Assembly: GCF_001612905.1 (NCBI RefSeq)
Contig: NZ_BDBI01000031.1
Coordinates: 1-64,000, forward strand
DNA: 64,000 nucleotides
Origin: Nocardia ignorata NBRC 108230
GTDB taxonomy: Bacteria > Actinomycetota > Actinomycetes > Mycobacteriales > Mycobacteriaceae
Reading direction: 5' to 3'
Notes under the pieces: model-generated
What the model was told of the DNA's origin: nothing
Databases searched by the model: none
Seen by the model: only the letters and a program-made list of their open reading frames with translations
Part shown: positions 26,633 through 34,527 of the stretch, piece by piece
Position numbering within the stretch: position 1 is the stretch's first letter
How the letters are laid out: every line of letters begins with the position of its first letter
Made by a program: the position numbers and the translations under genes

Positions 26633-27316
26633 CTATTGCGCGATGTCGACGAACCGCACCGCCGTTCCCGCCCGGATCAGTGCGGGTGGGTCGCGATCGA
26701 CCGCCCACATGCGTAGATCGGTACTTCCGATCAGTTGCCATCCGCCCGGTGTGCCACGCGGATATACCGCGGAGTACCCACCGGCCAGTGCCACCGCACC
26801 CGGTGGGATGGCGGTGCGGGCCTGGGCCCGGCGCGGCACGGTGAGCCTGCCGTCGGGCGAGACGAGATATCCGAAACCGGGGGCGAAACCCACGAAGGCG
26901 CACTGCCAGACGGTACCGGTATGGGCCGCGATCACCTCCGCGACAGACAGGTCGAGCAGCCGGGCGACCTCGGGCAGGTCGACCCCGTCGTAGCGCACCG
27001 GCACCTCGACCACCTCGTCGGGACAGTCCGGGACGGACAGTGTTCCACGGGAAACATCGAGCGAATCCGGCTGTGCTGATTCGGAATCCAGGCGGTCGAG
27101 CAGCGCGAGCAATTCCCGGCGCACCTGCGTGCCGTAGTTCACCGAATGCAGGGTGACCAGCACGGTCTCCGCCGCGGGCAGCACGTCTTGGACACCGGCG
27201 ATGGCATGCACCCGCAGCGCCGACGCCAGGCGCTGCACCGGCCGTGGATCGTCGAGGGTGATGAGCATGGCACGGTCACCCGCGGGCCTGATCCGTGTGC
27301 TCCAGTCGGTCACCAT
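26633..27316 (-). CDS. pxpB: 5-oxoprolinase subunit B (PxpB/KipI)
   Basis: A 227-residue AHS1/PxpB-family protein. Typical segments are FVGFAPGFGYL, VPRRAQARTAIPPGAVALAG and YPRGTPGGWQLIG. It acts with PxpC as the ATP-dependent carboxyltransferase-like part of 5-oxoprolinase. The ATG at 27316 follows GGGAGG; six codons further upstream are open but unsupported. A parS-like sequence lies inside the coding region (27041-27056). Confidence 0.92.
   Translation of the reverse strand: MVTDWSTRIRPAGDRAMLITLDDPRPVQRLASALRVHAIAGVQDVLPAAETVLVTLHSVNYGTQVRRELLALLDRLDSESAQPDSLDVSRGTLSVPDCPDEVVEVPVRYDGVDLPEVARLLDLSVAEVIAAHTGTVWQCAFVGFAPGFGYLVSPDGRLTVPRRAQARTAIPPGAVALAGGYSAVYPRGTPGGWQLIGSTDLRMWAVDRDPPALIRAGTAVRFVDIAQ
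27041..27056. other. parS-like sequence inside pxpB
   Basis: TGTTCCACGGGAAACA differs from the consensus parS TGTTTCACGTGAAACA at two of 16 positions. It lies 22 kb from parAB, within coding sequence. Some parS sites are known within genes at this distance from the origin, so it may be a ParB nucleation site. Two mismatches make this uncertain. Confidence 0.45.
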
Positions 27317-27330
27317 CGCGCCTCCCACCC

Positions 27331-28086
27331 TCAACCGAATGGTTCGACAGGTACGCCTGCCTCGTCCAACGCCCCCCTGATGCGGCGCGCCATCTCCACG
27401 GCCGCGGGCGAGTCACCATGGACACACACACTGGCCACGGACACAGCGACCGCACCCGGACCGTCAACGGTACGCGCGGTCCCCGACAACGCAAGGGATA
27501 CCGCTTGGGCGACGGCGTCGTCGGGCGTCAGCACCGCACCGGCAACCCCGCGCGGCGCCAACGTGCCGGTGGCGGTGTAGGCGCGGTCGGCGAAACCCTC
27601 GCCGACGAAACGCACTTTCGCCCGGTTCGCGGCGTGTTCGAGTTCGGTTCCGGCCGGGCCGAGCAGGGCGAGACCGGTTTCGGCCTCGGCGACGGCGGTC
27701 GCGACCGCGTCGGCGAGCAGACGATCGCGAGCGGCCGCGTGATAGAGAGCGCCGTGCGCCTTCACGTACCGCACCCGGTCGCCCGCCGCGCGCGCGAACG
27801 CCCCGAGAGCGCCGATCTGGTACAGCACCTCGTCGCGCAGTTCAGCGGGCGCGATGGCGATATCGCGGCGGCCGAAGCCGACCAGATCGCGGTAGCCGAC
27901 GTGCGCGCCGATCCGCACACCCTTGGCCACGGCCAATTCGCAGGTGCGGCGCATGATCGTGGGGTCGCCCGCATGGAAACCGCAGGCGATGTTGGCGCTG
28001 GTGACGATGTCGAGCATGGCGGCGTCCTCACCCATCCGCCACGGGCCGAAGCCCTCGCCCAGATCACTGTTCAGGTCCAGCGGCAT
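27331..28086 (-). CDS. pxpA: 5-oxoprolinase subunit A (LamB/YcsF family)
   Basis: A 251-residue LamB/YcsF protein beginning MPLDLNSDLGEGFGPW, with the conserved ANIACGFHAGDP and VKAHGALY segments. It hydrolyses 5-oxoproline in concert with PxpBC. The ATG at 28086 follows CCGGAGGGCAGC; the frame remains open upstream without family similarity. First gene of the pxp cluster, 14 bp before pxpB. Confidence 0.93.
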   Translation of the reverse strand: MPLDLNSDLGEGFGPWRMGEDAAMLDIVTSANIACGFHAGDPTIMRRTCELAVAKGVRIGAHVGYRDLVGFGRRDIAIAPAELRDEVLYQIGALGAFARAAGDRVRYVKAHGALYHAAARDRLLADAVATAVAEAETGLALLGPAGTELEHAANRAKVRFVGEGFADRAYTATGTLAPRGVAGAVLTPDDAVAQAVSLALSGTARTVDGPGAVAVSVASVCVHGDSPAAVEMARRIRGALDEAGVPVEPFG

Positions 28087-28151
28087 GCTGCCCTCCGGTT
28101 TGCGCGCGTGAATGAACGCCCTCATTGTGCGCCGTGCACCGGGACCACGCT

Positions 28152-29438
28152 TCAGCAGGCGTACACCCGCACCTCCGTGGCCTTGACCGCGAAATACGCC
28201 CGCGCGCCGACGGTGAGGCCGAGCTGGGCCACGGCGGCCGGGGTGAGATCGGCGCACAGGCCGGGCGCGTTCGGTGCGTCACCACGCACCCTGACGATGC
28301 CGCCCCGATCGGTGATCTCGGTGATGTCGACGGTGAAGACATTGCGTGGGCTGCCACCGGGAGGTCGGGTGAAAACCGAGACCGCGGCGGGGGAGAAGAC
28401 AGCGGCCGCGCGCGTGCCCGCGGTGAAATCGCCGACGACACAACCGTCGACCGCCGATTCGTCATCGGGCGGCTCTGTGGAGCCAGGCGACGGTTCGCCA
28501 TGTCGGTCGGAACCGATCGACACCGCCGCCAGAGCCGGGTCGGACCCGCGCGGCGCGGTGGCGGTGCCATGCAGAAGGTTGAGGCCGGCGATGCGGGCGG
28601 CGAAGGGGCTGCGTGGGTGCGACATCACGTCGGTGACCTGGCCGGATTCGACGATGCGGCCGGATTCGACGATGACGAGGCGGTCGGCGAGGGTGATGGC
28701 GTCGATGATGTCGTGGGTGACCAGGACCGCGCAGCGCGGGTGGGCGGGGTCGCGCAGAACGCGGCGCAGTAGGGAGCGCATGGCGGGGGCGACATCGACG
28801 TCGAGGGCCGACATGGGTTCGTCGAGCAGGAGCAGGTGCGGGTCGACGGCGAGGGCACGGGCCAGGGCGACGCGTTGGGCCTGGCCGCCGGAGAGGGCGG
28901 CGGGGTAGCGGTCGGCCAGGTGCGTGGCGTCGACGGCTCGGAGCCATTCGGCGGCAACAGCTTTCGCTCGCCGATTCCCACGGCTGCGTGGGCCGAAAGC
29001 GACGTTCTCGGCAACCGTGAGGTGCGGAAACAGCAACGGTTCCTGGGCGAGCAGCGAGATGCCGCGTCGATGTGGTGCCAACGCGATATCTTTCGCCGTA
29101 TCGGTGAGGGTGTCGGCGCCCAAGCGCACGTGGCCTTCGTCGGGGACGAGCAAGCCGGCGATCACCTGGAGCAGGCTGGACTTTCCCGCGCCGTTGGGGC
29201 CGAGGACGGCGAGGACTTCGCCCGGTGCGAGCTCGAGCGCCAGGTCCAGATCGCGATCCGCGATGCGTGCGGCCACCGAAAGGCCCGCCGGATGCGACGA
29301 CCTCCCTGACGATTCGTGGGGTGCGCTCGCGGAGAACCCCGCCGGACCGGACGACGGCTCGCTCCGCACAGATTCGTGATGTGCGCTCGCCGGATCGAAG
29401 CCCGACGGCACGCTTCGCGGCTCGTCGTGTGGGCTCAT
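28152..29438 (-). CDS. modC: Molybdate ABC transporter ATPase ModC
   Basis: A 428-residue ATPase. It has Walker A GPNGAGKSS, signature LSGGQAQR, Walker B LLLLDEPMSALD and H-loop VTHD, followed by a linker of about 60 residues and a C-terminal TOBE (molybdate-binding) domain (about 360-425). It energises ModB. The start ATG overlaps the modB stop (ATGA). The first 52 residues are a low-complexity extension encoded by an imperfect tandem DNA repeat. Conventional ModC sequence begins only at GLSVAARIADRDLDL, and an internal GTG there could be an alternative start. Confidence 0.9.
   Translation of the reverse strand: MSPHDEPRSVPSGFDPASAHHESVRSEPSSGPAGFSASAPHESSGRSSHPAGLSVAARIADRDLDLALELAPGEVLAVLGPNGAGKSSLLQVIAGLLVPDEGHVRLGADTLTDTAKDIALAPHRRGISLLAQEPLLFPHLTVAENVAFGPRSRGNRRAKAVAAEWLRAVDATHLADRYPAALSGGQAQRVALARALAVDPHLLLLDEPMSALDVDVAPAMRSLLRRVLRDPAHPRCAVLVTHDIIDAITLADRLVIVESGRIVESGQVTDVMSHPRSPFAARIAGLNLLHGTATAPRGSDPALAAVSIGSDRHGEPSPGSTEPPDDESAVDGCVVGDFTAGTRAAAVFSPAAVSVFTRPPGGSPRNVFTVDITEITDRGGIVRVRGDAPNAPGLCADLTPAAVAQLGLTVGARAYFAVKATEVRVYAC
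29311..29438. repeat. Imperfect 60-bp tandem repeat at the 5' end of modC
   Basis: GATTCGTGGGGTGCGCTCGC (29311) and GATTCGTGATGTGCGCTCGC (29371) are 60 bp apart and differ at two positions. A weaker third copy lies at about 29422. The unit is 20 codons long, so the reading frame is kept. The translated repeats share a (H)HE...S...PAGFS pattern. Confidence 0.7.
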
Positions 29439-30265
29439 TCAGCTCTCCCTCCGGTGCGGGCGCTGCCGAGCTGGGTGCCTGGGATCGGGCTGGTACGCCG
29501 GTAGGCCAGCAGCACGATCAGGATCGCGACGATGATGAGCACCACCGAAAGAGCAACGGCCGCATCGGGATCGGCTTCCCGCTGGAGGTAGATCTCCAGG
29601 GGCAGGGTGCGGGTGCGGCCCTGGAGGCTGCCCGCGAAGGTGAGGGTGGCGCCGAATTCGCCGAGCGCGCGGGCGAAGGCGAGGACCGCACCGGAGATGA
29701 GCGCGGGGCGCATCAGCGGCAGGGTGATCCGCCACCACACCGTGCTCGGCCCGGCACCGAGGGTTGCCGCTATCTGCTCGTAGCGGTGACCCGCCGTCCG
29801 CAACGCACCCTCGAGCGTGAGGACCAGAAACGGCAGCGCCACAAAGGTTTGCGCCAGCACCACCGCTGTCGTGCTGAACGCGATCTGCACGCCGAGGGCT
29901 TCGAGGTGGCTTCCCAACAGCCCACGCCGCCCGAAGGTGTACAGCAGGGCGATACCGCCGACAACGGGTGGTAGTACCAACGGCAGCAACACAAGTGCGC
30001 GCAACACCGGCAGCCCACGCCATCGGGCCCTGGCCAGGACGACAGCCATCGGCACACCGAGCAGCACACACAGCAGCGTGCTGCCCGCCGCCGTCCGCAG
30101 GCTCAACCACAGTGCGTCGCGCGCGGCCTCGGTGGTCACCAGCGCACCGAACCGGCCCCATTCCACGCCCCAGGCCAAGGCGCCGAGCGGCACGACGACC
30201 AGGGCGAATCCGATCAGCGCGGGCAGCAACAACCAGCGGGGGAACCCTGCGGCGCCGGTTCTCAC
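29435..30265 (-). CDS. modB: Molybdate ABC transporter permease ModB
   Basis: A 276-residue permease with five or six helices and the ModB-type EAA-like loop (YEQIAATLGAGPSTVWWRITLP, quoted by its ends), followed by RALGEFGATLTFAG, a hallmark of molybdate/tungstate permeases. The GTG start overlaps the modA stop (GTGA) and its stop overlaps the modC start. Confidence 0.92.
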   Translation of the reverse strand: MRTGAAGFPRWLLLPALIGFALVVVPLGALAWGVEWGRFGALVTTEAARDALWLSLRTAAGSTLLCVLLGVPMAVVLARARWRGLPVLRALVLLPLVLPPVVGGIALLYTFGRRGLLGSHLEALGVQIAFSTTAVVLAQTFVALPFLVLTLEGALRTAGHRYEQIAATLGAGPSTVWWRITLPLMRPALISGAVLAFARALGEFGATLTFAGSLQGRTRTLPLEIYLQREADPDAAVALSVVLIIVAILIVLLAYRRTSPIPGTQLGSARTGGRAE

Positions 30266-31002
30266 GGCACACCGAACCCGGCTTCGGTCAGCACCTGCCG
30301 ACCCGTCGGGCCGGTCACCAGGTCGATGAACTTCCCGGCATCGGCGGAATCCCCGACCGCCCCGATGGGATAGGTGTTCACCGCCGCCGACGCCTCGGGG
30401 ATCGCGACCGTACTCACCTTCGCGCCGGCACCCGCCGCATCTGTGACGTACACCAGGCCCGCATCCGCCTGTCCGGAGGTCACTTTGGTGAGCACGTCGG
30501 CCACCGACGATTCCTCACTCACCGGCCGCAATGTCACCTGAGCCGCTCCTGCGACCTTCTGTGTCGCCCGGCCACACGGCACCTGCGGCGCACACACCAC
30601 CACGGACAACCCGTCTCGGGTCAGATCGCGGAAACTGTTGATTCCCTTCGGGTTGCCGGGCGCGGTGACGATGGTGAGGACATTCGTGGCGAAGGCGCGC
30701 GAAGTGGCGATGCGTCCGTCGGCGATCACCTTGTCCATCGTCGGCTGGTCGGCCGAGGCGAAGACGTCGGCGGGCGCTCCGGCCTGCAACTGGGCGGCCA
30801 GCTCCGACGATCCGGCGAACGAGAACTGCACGTCCACACCGGGATTCGCGGCTTCGAAATCGTCCTCGAGGTCGGCGAAGACCTTCTTCAACGAGGCGGC
30901 GGCGAACACGGTGAGCGTTGAATCGTTTGTCGCCGAATCTGTTTCGGAACCACAGGCGGTGAGCACGGTGAGCGTGGCCGCCAGGGCGAGTGCGCGCTTC
31001 AT
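30262..31002 (-). CDS. modA: Molybdate-binding lipoprotein ModA
   Basis: A 246-residue periplasmic binding protein with signal peptide and lipobox (TVLTAC), the N-terminal TVFAAASLKKVFADLE strand and the oxyanion-contact region FSFAGSSELAAQL. These identify molybdate/tungstate-binding ModA. The ATG at 31002 overlaps the stop of the upstream HTH-TOBE gene, so all four genes are translationally coupled. Confidence 0.92.
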   Translation of the reverse strand: MKRALALAATLTVLTACGSETDSATNDSTLTVFAAASLKKVFADLEDDFEAANPGVDVQFSFAGSSELAAQLQAGAPADVFASADQPTMDKVIADGRIATSRAFATNVLTIVTAPGNPKGINSFRDLTRDGLSVVVCAPQVPCGRATQKVAGAAQVTLRPVSEESSVADVLTKVTSGQADAGLVYVTDAAGAGAKVSTVAIPEASAAVNTYPIGAVGDSADAGKFIDLVTGPTGRQVLTEAGFGVP

Positions 31003-31397
31003 CCGGCGGCCCGTTCGACGACGACCGTCGTGGCCTTCACACTCGCCAGCGCCACACTCCCGGGTTCGAGCCCGAGCTCGCGCACCGCTTCGCTGCTCAT
31101 CAACGAAACCACCGTGAACGGGCCACATTGCATCTCCACCTGTGCCATCACCTTGTCGGTCACGACGCGAGTGACCAAGCCGGGAAACCGATTCCGGGCC
31201 GAACTGGCACTGCCGACCTCGGTGTGCGGCGTGCGCGCCTGCTCGACGGCGAGAGCCGCCAGCTCACGACCCTCGACGACCAACCGGCCCGCGCTGTCCT
31301 TGCTCGCCGACAGCGCGCCGGAGTCGATCCACCGGCGCACGGTGTCGTCGCTGACCCCGAGCAGATCGGCGGCTTCCTTGATTCGCAGTAGTGCCAC
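30999..31397 (-). CDS. HTH-TOBE molybdate-binding regulator (MopI-like)
   Basis: A protein of about 132 residues with an N-terminal MerR-type helix-turn-helix (LLRIKEAADLLGVSDDTVRRW, quoted in part) and a C-terminal TOBE/Mop domain (NRFPGLVTRVVTDKVMAQVE...). It should sense molybdate and control the modABC genes that follow in the same operon. The GTG at 31397 was chosen because the in-frame ATG at 31451 lies inside a perfect palindrome that looks like its operator. The ribosome binding site is weak for either start. Confidence 0.8.
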   Translation of the reverse strand: MALLRIKEAADLLGVSDDTVRRWIDSGALSASKDSAGRLVVEGRELAALAVEQARTPHTEVGSASSARNRFPGLVTRVVTDKVMAQVEMQCGPFTVVSLMSSEAVRELGLEPGSVALASVKATTVVVERAAG

Positions 31398-31441
31398 CCG
31401 ACCAGGATAGTTCCGCAGATACGGCGATACATAGATAAATC

Positions 31442-31457
31442 TTCCGCACATGCGGAA
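31442..31457. promoter_or_regulatory. Palindrome upstream of the molybdate operon, candidate operator
   Basis: TTCCGC-ACAT-GCGGAA, perfect 6-bp arms, 45 bp upstream of the chosen regulator start. A related half-site, TTCCGCAGATAC, occurs 31 bp away (31411-31422), about three helical turns. AT-rich DNA between the two could hold the -10 region. It is a likely site for the HTH-TOBE protein. Confidence 0.5.
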
Positions 31458-31534
31458 ATGTCCGGCTGTGATGTCGGCTCAACACGCCGTCGAGCATGGC
31501 CGCCGACGCCGCGGGCAAGTACTCTCGGACCATC

Positions 31535-32350
31535 ATGGCCACGTATTTCGATCCGAAGTCCTGGTCACTGGCGGGCGCTGTCGACCTGGGCAAACGTCTG
31601 CTCGACCCCTCGTGGATCGACCAGTGGCTCGGCTTCACCACGTCCTGGGCCGACCCGGTGGCCGACCTGGGCTCGGGCACGGTCACCGCGCTGATGCCCG
31701 ACGTCCTGATGACCGTGCTCAGCGAGGGCATCTTCAGCCGCTTCGGCGGGCGGGAAGTGTCGGCCACCCTGCTCGGCCACGACCTCACCGCCACCCTCGA
31801 CACGTTCAAGGTGCGCAGGCGCGGTGCCCACTTCCAGAGCAAGACGGTGCTGTCGGACCTGGTCTGGGACTCCCACCCCTTCGACATCGTCACCGTGATC
31901 GCGCACGGCGTTCGCCTCATTCCCGGTGTGCCGACCAAGATTCGCGTGCAGCAACTCGACATCGAGGGCAGCATCGGCATCGGTGCCCTCATCGACTGGG
32001 TGGACGAGCAGAACCTGGACTGGAAGCTCCGGCTCGACGAGCAGGGCCGGATCGTCGCCACTCATCGCACCCGCAAGATGAGCGCCGTCGTCGACGCGCA
32101 GGTCTACGACAACCTGCTCACCATCGATATCCGCCGCGCCAGCTGGTACCGCATCCGGCTACCGCGCCGGGTGGTGCAGGCGCCCGCGCTGCTGCTCGAC
32201 GACCTGCCCAACCGGGCGAGCATCTCCTACGCGCACCGCCGCGGCGACGTGGTGAAATTCCGCATCGAACTGCCCGAGACCACCGGTTCGTTCGACCTCA
32301 CCCAGATCCGCGACGCCATCATCGCCGGGACCACGCTGATCGTCTTCTAG
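31535..32350 (+). CDS. Hypothetical protein, conserved in appearance, unknown function
   Basis: A 271-residue protein without signal peptide. It begins MATYFDPKSWSLAGAVDLGKR and contains a long beta-rich central region (ATLLGHDLTATLDTFKVRRR, LIPGVPTKIRVQQLDIEGS). The C-terminal third is also beta-rich (VVKFRIELPETTGSFDLTQI). The pattern recalls lipid-binding DUF2993-like proteins, but I do not recognise the family with confidence. The start at 31535 was preferred to an ATG at 31496; neither has a clear ribosome binding site. It is divergent from the molybdate operon and its stop overlaps that of pcnA (CTAG). Confidence 0.7.
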   Translation: MATYFDPKSWSLAGAVDLGKRLLDPSWIDQWLGFTTSWADPVADLGSGTVTALMPDVLMTVLSEGIFSRFGGREVSATLLGHDLTATLDTFKVRRRGAHFQSKTVLSDLVWDSHPFDIVTVIAHGVRLIPGVPTKIRVQQLDIEGSIGIGALIDWVDEQNLDWKLRLDEQGRIVATHRTRKMSAVVDAQVYDNLLTIDIRRASWYRIRLPRRVVQAPALLLDDLPNRASISYAHRRGDVVKFRIELPETTGSFDLTQIRDAIIAGTTLIVF

Positions 32351-33801
32351 GACTGCTGGGTCGCCCACCACTCGCGCAGGGCGGCCTCGGCTTCGTCGCG
32401 GGTCATGGGGCCTCGGTCCAGGCGCAGGTCCTTGAGGTACTTCCACGCCTTGCCCACCTGCGGGCCCGGCTCGAGACCGAGTAGCTCCATGATCGCGTTG
32501 CCGTCCAGGTCCGGGCGCACCCGCGCGAGATCTTCCTGCTCACGCAGGGCCGCGATGCGCTGCTCGAGTTCGTCGTAGGTGGCGCGCAACGCCGCCGCCC
32601 GCCGCTTGTTGCGGGTGGTGCAGTCGGCCTTGACGAGCTTGTGCAGGCGATCGAGCAGGTCGTCGGCGTCGGTGACGTAGCGGCGCACGGCCGAATCGGT
32701 CCACTGACCCTTGCCGTAGCCATGGAAGCGCAGGTGCAGGAACACCAGGCGCGCAACGTCTTCGGTGAACGCCTTCGGATACTTCAGCGCCCGCATGCGT
32801 TTACGCACCATCTTCGCGCCGACCACCTCGTGATGGTGGAAGCTCACGCCGCCGCCCGGCTCGTTGCGCTTGGTGTCGGGCTTGCCGATGTCGTGCAGCA
32901 GCGCCGCCCAGCGCAACACCAGGTCGGGGTCGCCCTCCTCCTGGTCGATCGCCTGCGACAGCACCGTCAGCGAATGCTGGTAGACATCCTTGTGCTGGTG
33001 GTGCTCGTCGATCTCGAGCTTCATCGCGGGCACCTCCGGCAGCACCCGCTGGGCGAGACCGGTATCGCACATGAGGTTGATGCCGTCGATCGGATGCTCC
33101 GCACCGATCAGCTTGTCGAGTTCGGTGCGCACCCGTTCGGCGGTGATGCGGTCGATCTGCTCGGCCATCTCCACGATCGCCGTGCGCACCCGAGGCGCCA
33201 CCTCGAAACCGAGCTGCGCGACGAAGCGGGCCGCGCGCAACATGCGCAACGGGTCGTCGTCGAACGAATCCTGCGGTGCCGCAGGCGTATCGAGCACGCC
33301 TTCGAGTAGGGCATCCAGTCCGTTGAGCGGGTCGACGAATTCCAGCGAACCGTCCTCGGCGATCTTCACCGCCATCGCGTTCACCGTGAAATCACGCCGG
33401 ACCAGGTCGCCCTCGAGCGTGTCACCGAAGGTCACCTCCGGATTGCGCGACACCCGGTCATAGGTATCGGCCCGGAACGTGGTGATCTCGAGCTGGTGAT
33501 CCCCCTTGGCCGCACTCACCGTCCCGAACGCGAGCCCACCGGTGTCCCACAACTGATCGGCCCACCCCCGCATCAGCTCCTGCACGATCTCCGGCCGCGC
33601 ATCGGTGGTGAAATCCAGATCATTGCCCAACCGCCCGAGCACCGCGTCGCGCACGCTGCCCCCCACCAGATACAGCGAATGCCCCCGCGCGGCGAACATG
33701 CCCCCCAACGGCACCAGCACCTCGGACAGCTGCCCCAACGTCACCGCCGCACCAGCAAGCAGCCGAGCACGACGATCCGCGACAACATCAGAGGAAACCA
33801 C
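32347..33801 (-). CDS. pcnA: CCA tRNA nucleotidyltransferase
   Basis: A 484-residue enzyme that adds or repairs the 3' CCA end of tRNAs. The nucleotidyltransferase core has LYLVGGSVRDAVLGR and the catalytic DLDFTTDA, followed by RRDFTVNAMA. A C-terminal HD domain carries LLHDIGKP and HHHEVVGAKM. It aligns along its full length with M. tuberculosis PcnA (Rv3907c, about 480 aa). The GTG at 33801 fits the family N-terminus; the frame stays open to 33837. It is divergent from mutT4, as in mycobacteria. Confidence 0.93.
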   Translation of the reverse strand: MVSSDVVADRRARLLAGAAVTLGQLSEVLVPLGGMFAARGHSLYLVGGSVRDAVLGRLGNDLDFTTDARPEIVQELMRGWADQLWDTGGLAFGTVSAAKGDHQLEITTFRADTYDRVSRNPEVTFGDTLEGDLVRRDFTVNAMAVKIAEDGSLEFVDPLNGLDALLEGVLDTPAAPQDSFDDDPLRMLRAARFVAQLGFEVAPRVRTAIVEMAEQIDRITAERVRTELDKLIGAEHPIDGINLMCDTGLAQRVLPEVPAMKLEIDEHHQHKDVYQHSLTVLSQAIDQEEGDPDLVLRWAALLHDIGKPDTKRNEPGGGVSFHHHEVVGAKMVRKRMRALKYPKAFTEDVARLVFLHLRFHGYGKGQWTDSAVRRYVTDADDLLDRLHKLVKADCTTRNKRRAAALRATYDELEQRIAALREQEDLARVRPDLDGNAIMELLGLEPGPQVGKAWKYLKDLRLDRGPMTRDEAEAALREWWATQQS

Positions 33802-33867
33802 GAGTACAGAGCTTACTGTTCCGCCTCCCCGCGACACTGGCCAGACTCAGGTGCGTGCGGACTTGCG

Positions 33868-33934
33868 GACGCGGCAAGCTTCTTGTGATGGCCTGGTCAG
33901 CCCGTCCCCGGTGAGTTACCCATGTTCGCGCGTG
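33868..33934 (+). repeat. Dispersed intergenic repeat, copy A
   Basis: Located between divergent pcnA and mutT4. It has a left block GACGCGGCAAGCTTC, about 20 variable bases, then a right block containing GGTGAGTTACCCATGTTC and ending GCGCGTG. Copies B (47074-47107) and C (60721-60789, opposite strand) share the right block, and C shares both blocks. Confidence 0.75.
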
Positions 33935-33987
33935 ATCGGTGGGTTGCGGCGACAACAGCGCTCCAGCAACACAGCTAAGCTGGCTGG

Positions 33988-34527
33988 GTGTCTCCTCCGG
34001 CCGATCGCGCGAACAGTCGACGCCGCCAGCCGCGGCGGCGCGGCGGGGCGGGTAACGGCGGTAAGCCGCGTATGCGCACGGTGCGCGAAACGTCCGCGGG
34101 CGGCCTCGTTGTCGACGGGTTGGACGGGCCGAGGGAGCTGCGGTGTGCCGCGTTGATCGGGCGGACCGATCGGCGCGGGCGGTTGCTGTGGTCGCTGCCC
34201 AAAGGCCATATCGAGGAGGGCGAGACCTCCGAGCAGACCGCCATGCGTGAGGTCGCCGAGGAGACCGGCATCATCGGCGAGGTGGTGGCAGAGCTGGGCA
34301 ATATCGATTACTGGTTCGTCACCGAGGGCAGACGGGTACACAAGACCGTGCACCACTACCTGCTGCGGTGTCTCGGTGGTGAGTTGTCCGATGCCGACGT
34401 GGAAGTCACCCAGGTTGCGTGGGTTCCGTTGAGCGAGTTGGATTCCCGGTTGGCCTACGCCGACGAGCGGCGCCTGGCCGAGGTGGCTAATCGGATGATC
34501 GACCGGATGGAGACCGGCAAGCGATGA
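33988..34527 (+). CDS. mutT4: NUDIX hydrolase MutT4
   Basis: A 179-residue NUDIX protein. The NUDIX box is intact (GHIEEGETSEQTAMREVAEE followed by TGI), predicting hydrolysis of a nucleoside diphosphate derivative. Its position between pcnA and the Rv3909-like gene matches M. tuberculosis MutT4 (Rv3908). The N-terminal 28 residues are Arg-rich. The GTG at 33988 is used; an ATG at 34072 would remove the basic tail. The stop overlaps the next start (ATGA). Confidence 0.88.
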   Translation: MSPPADRANSRRRQPRRRGGAGNGGKPRMRTVRETSAGGLVVDGLDGPRELRCAALIGRTDRRGRLLWSLPKGHIEEGETSEQTAMREVAEETGIIGEVVAELGNIDYWFVTEGRRVHKTVHHYLLRCLGGELSDADVEVTQVAWVPLSELDSRLAYADERRLAEVANRMIDRMETGKR

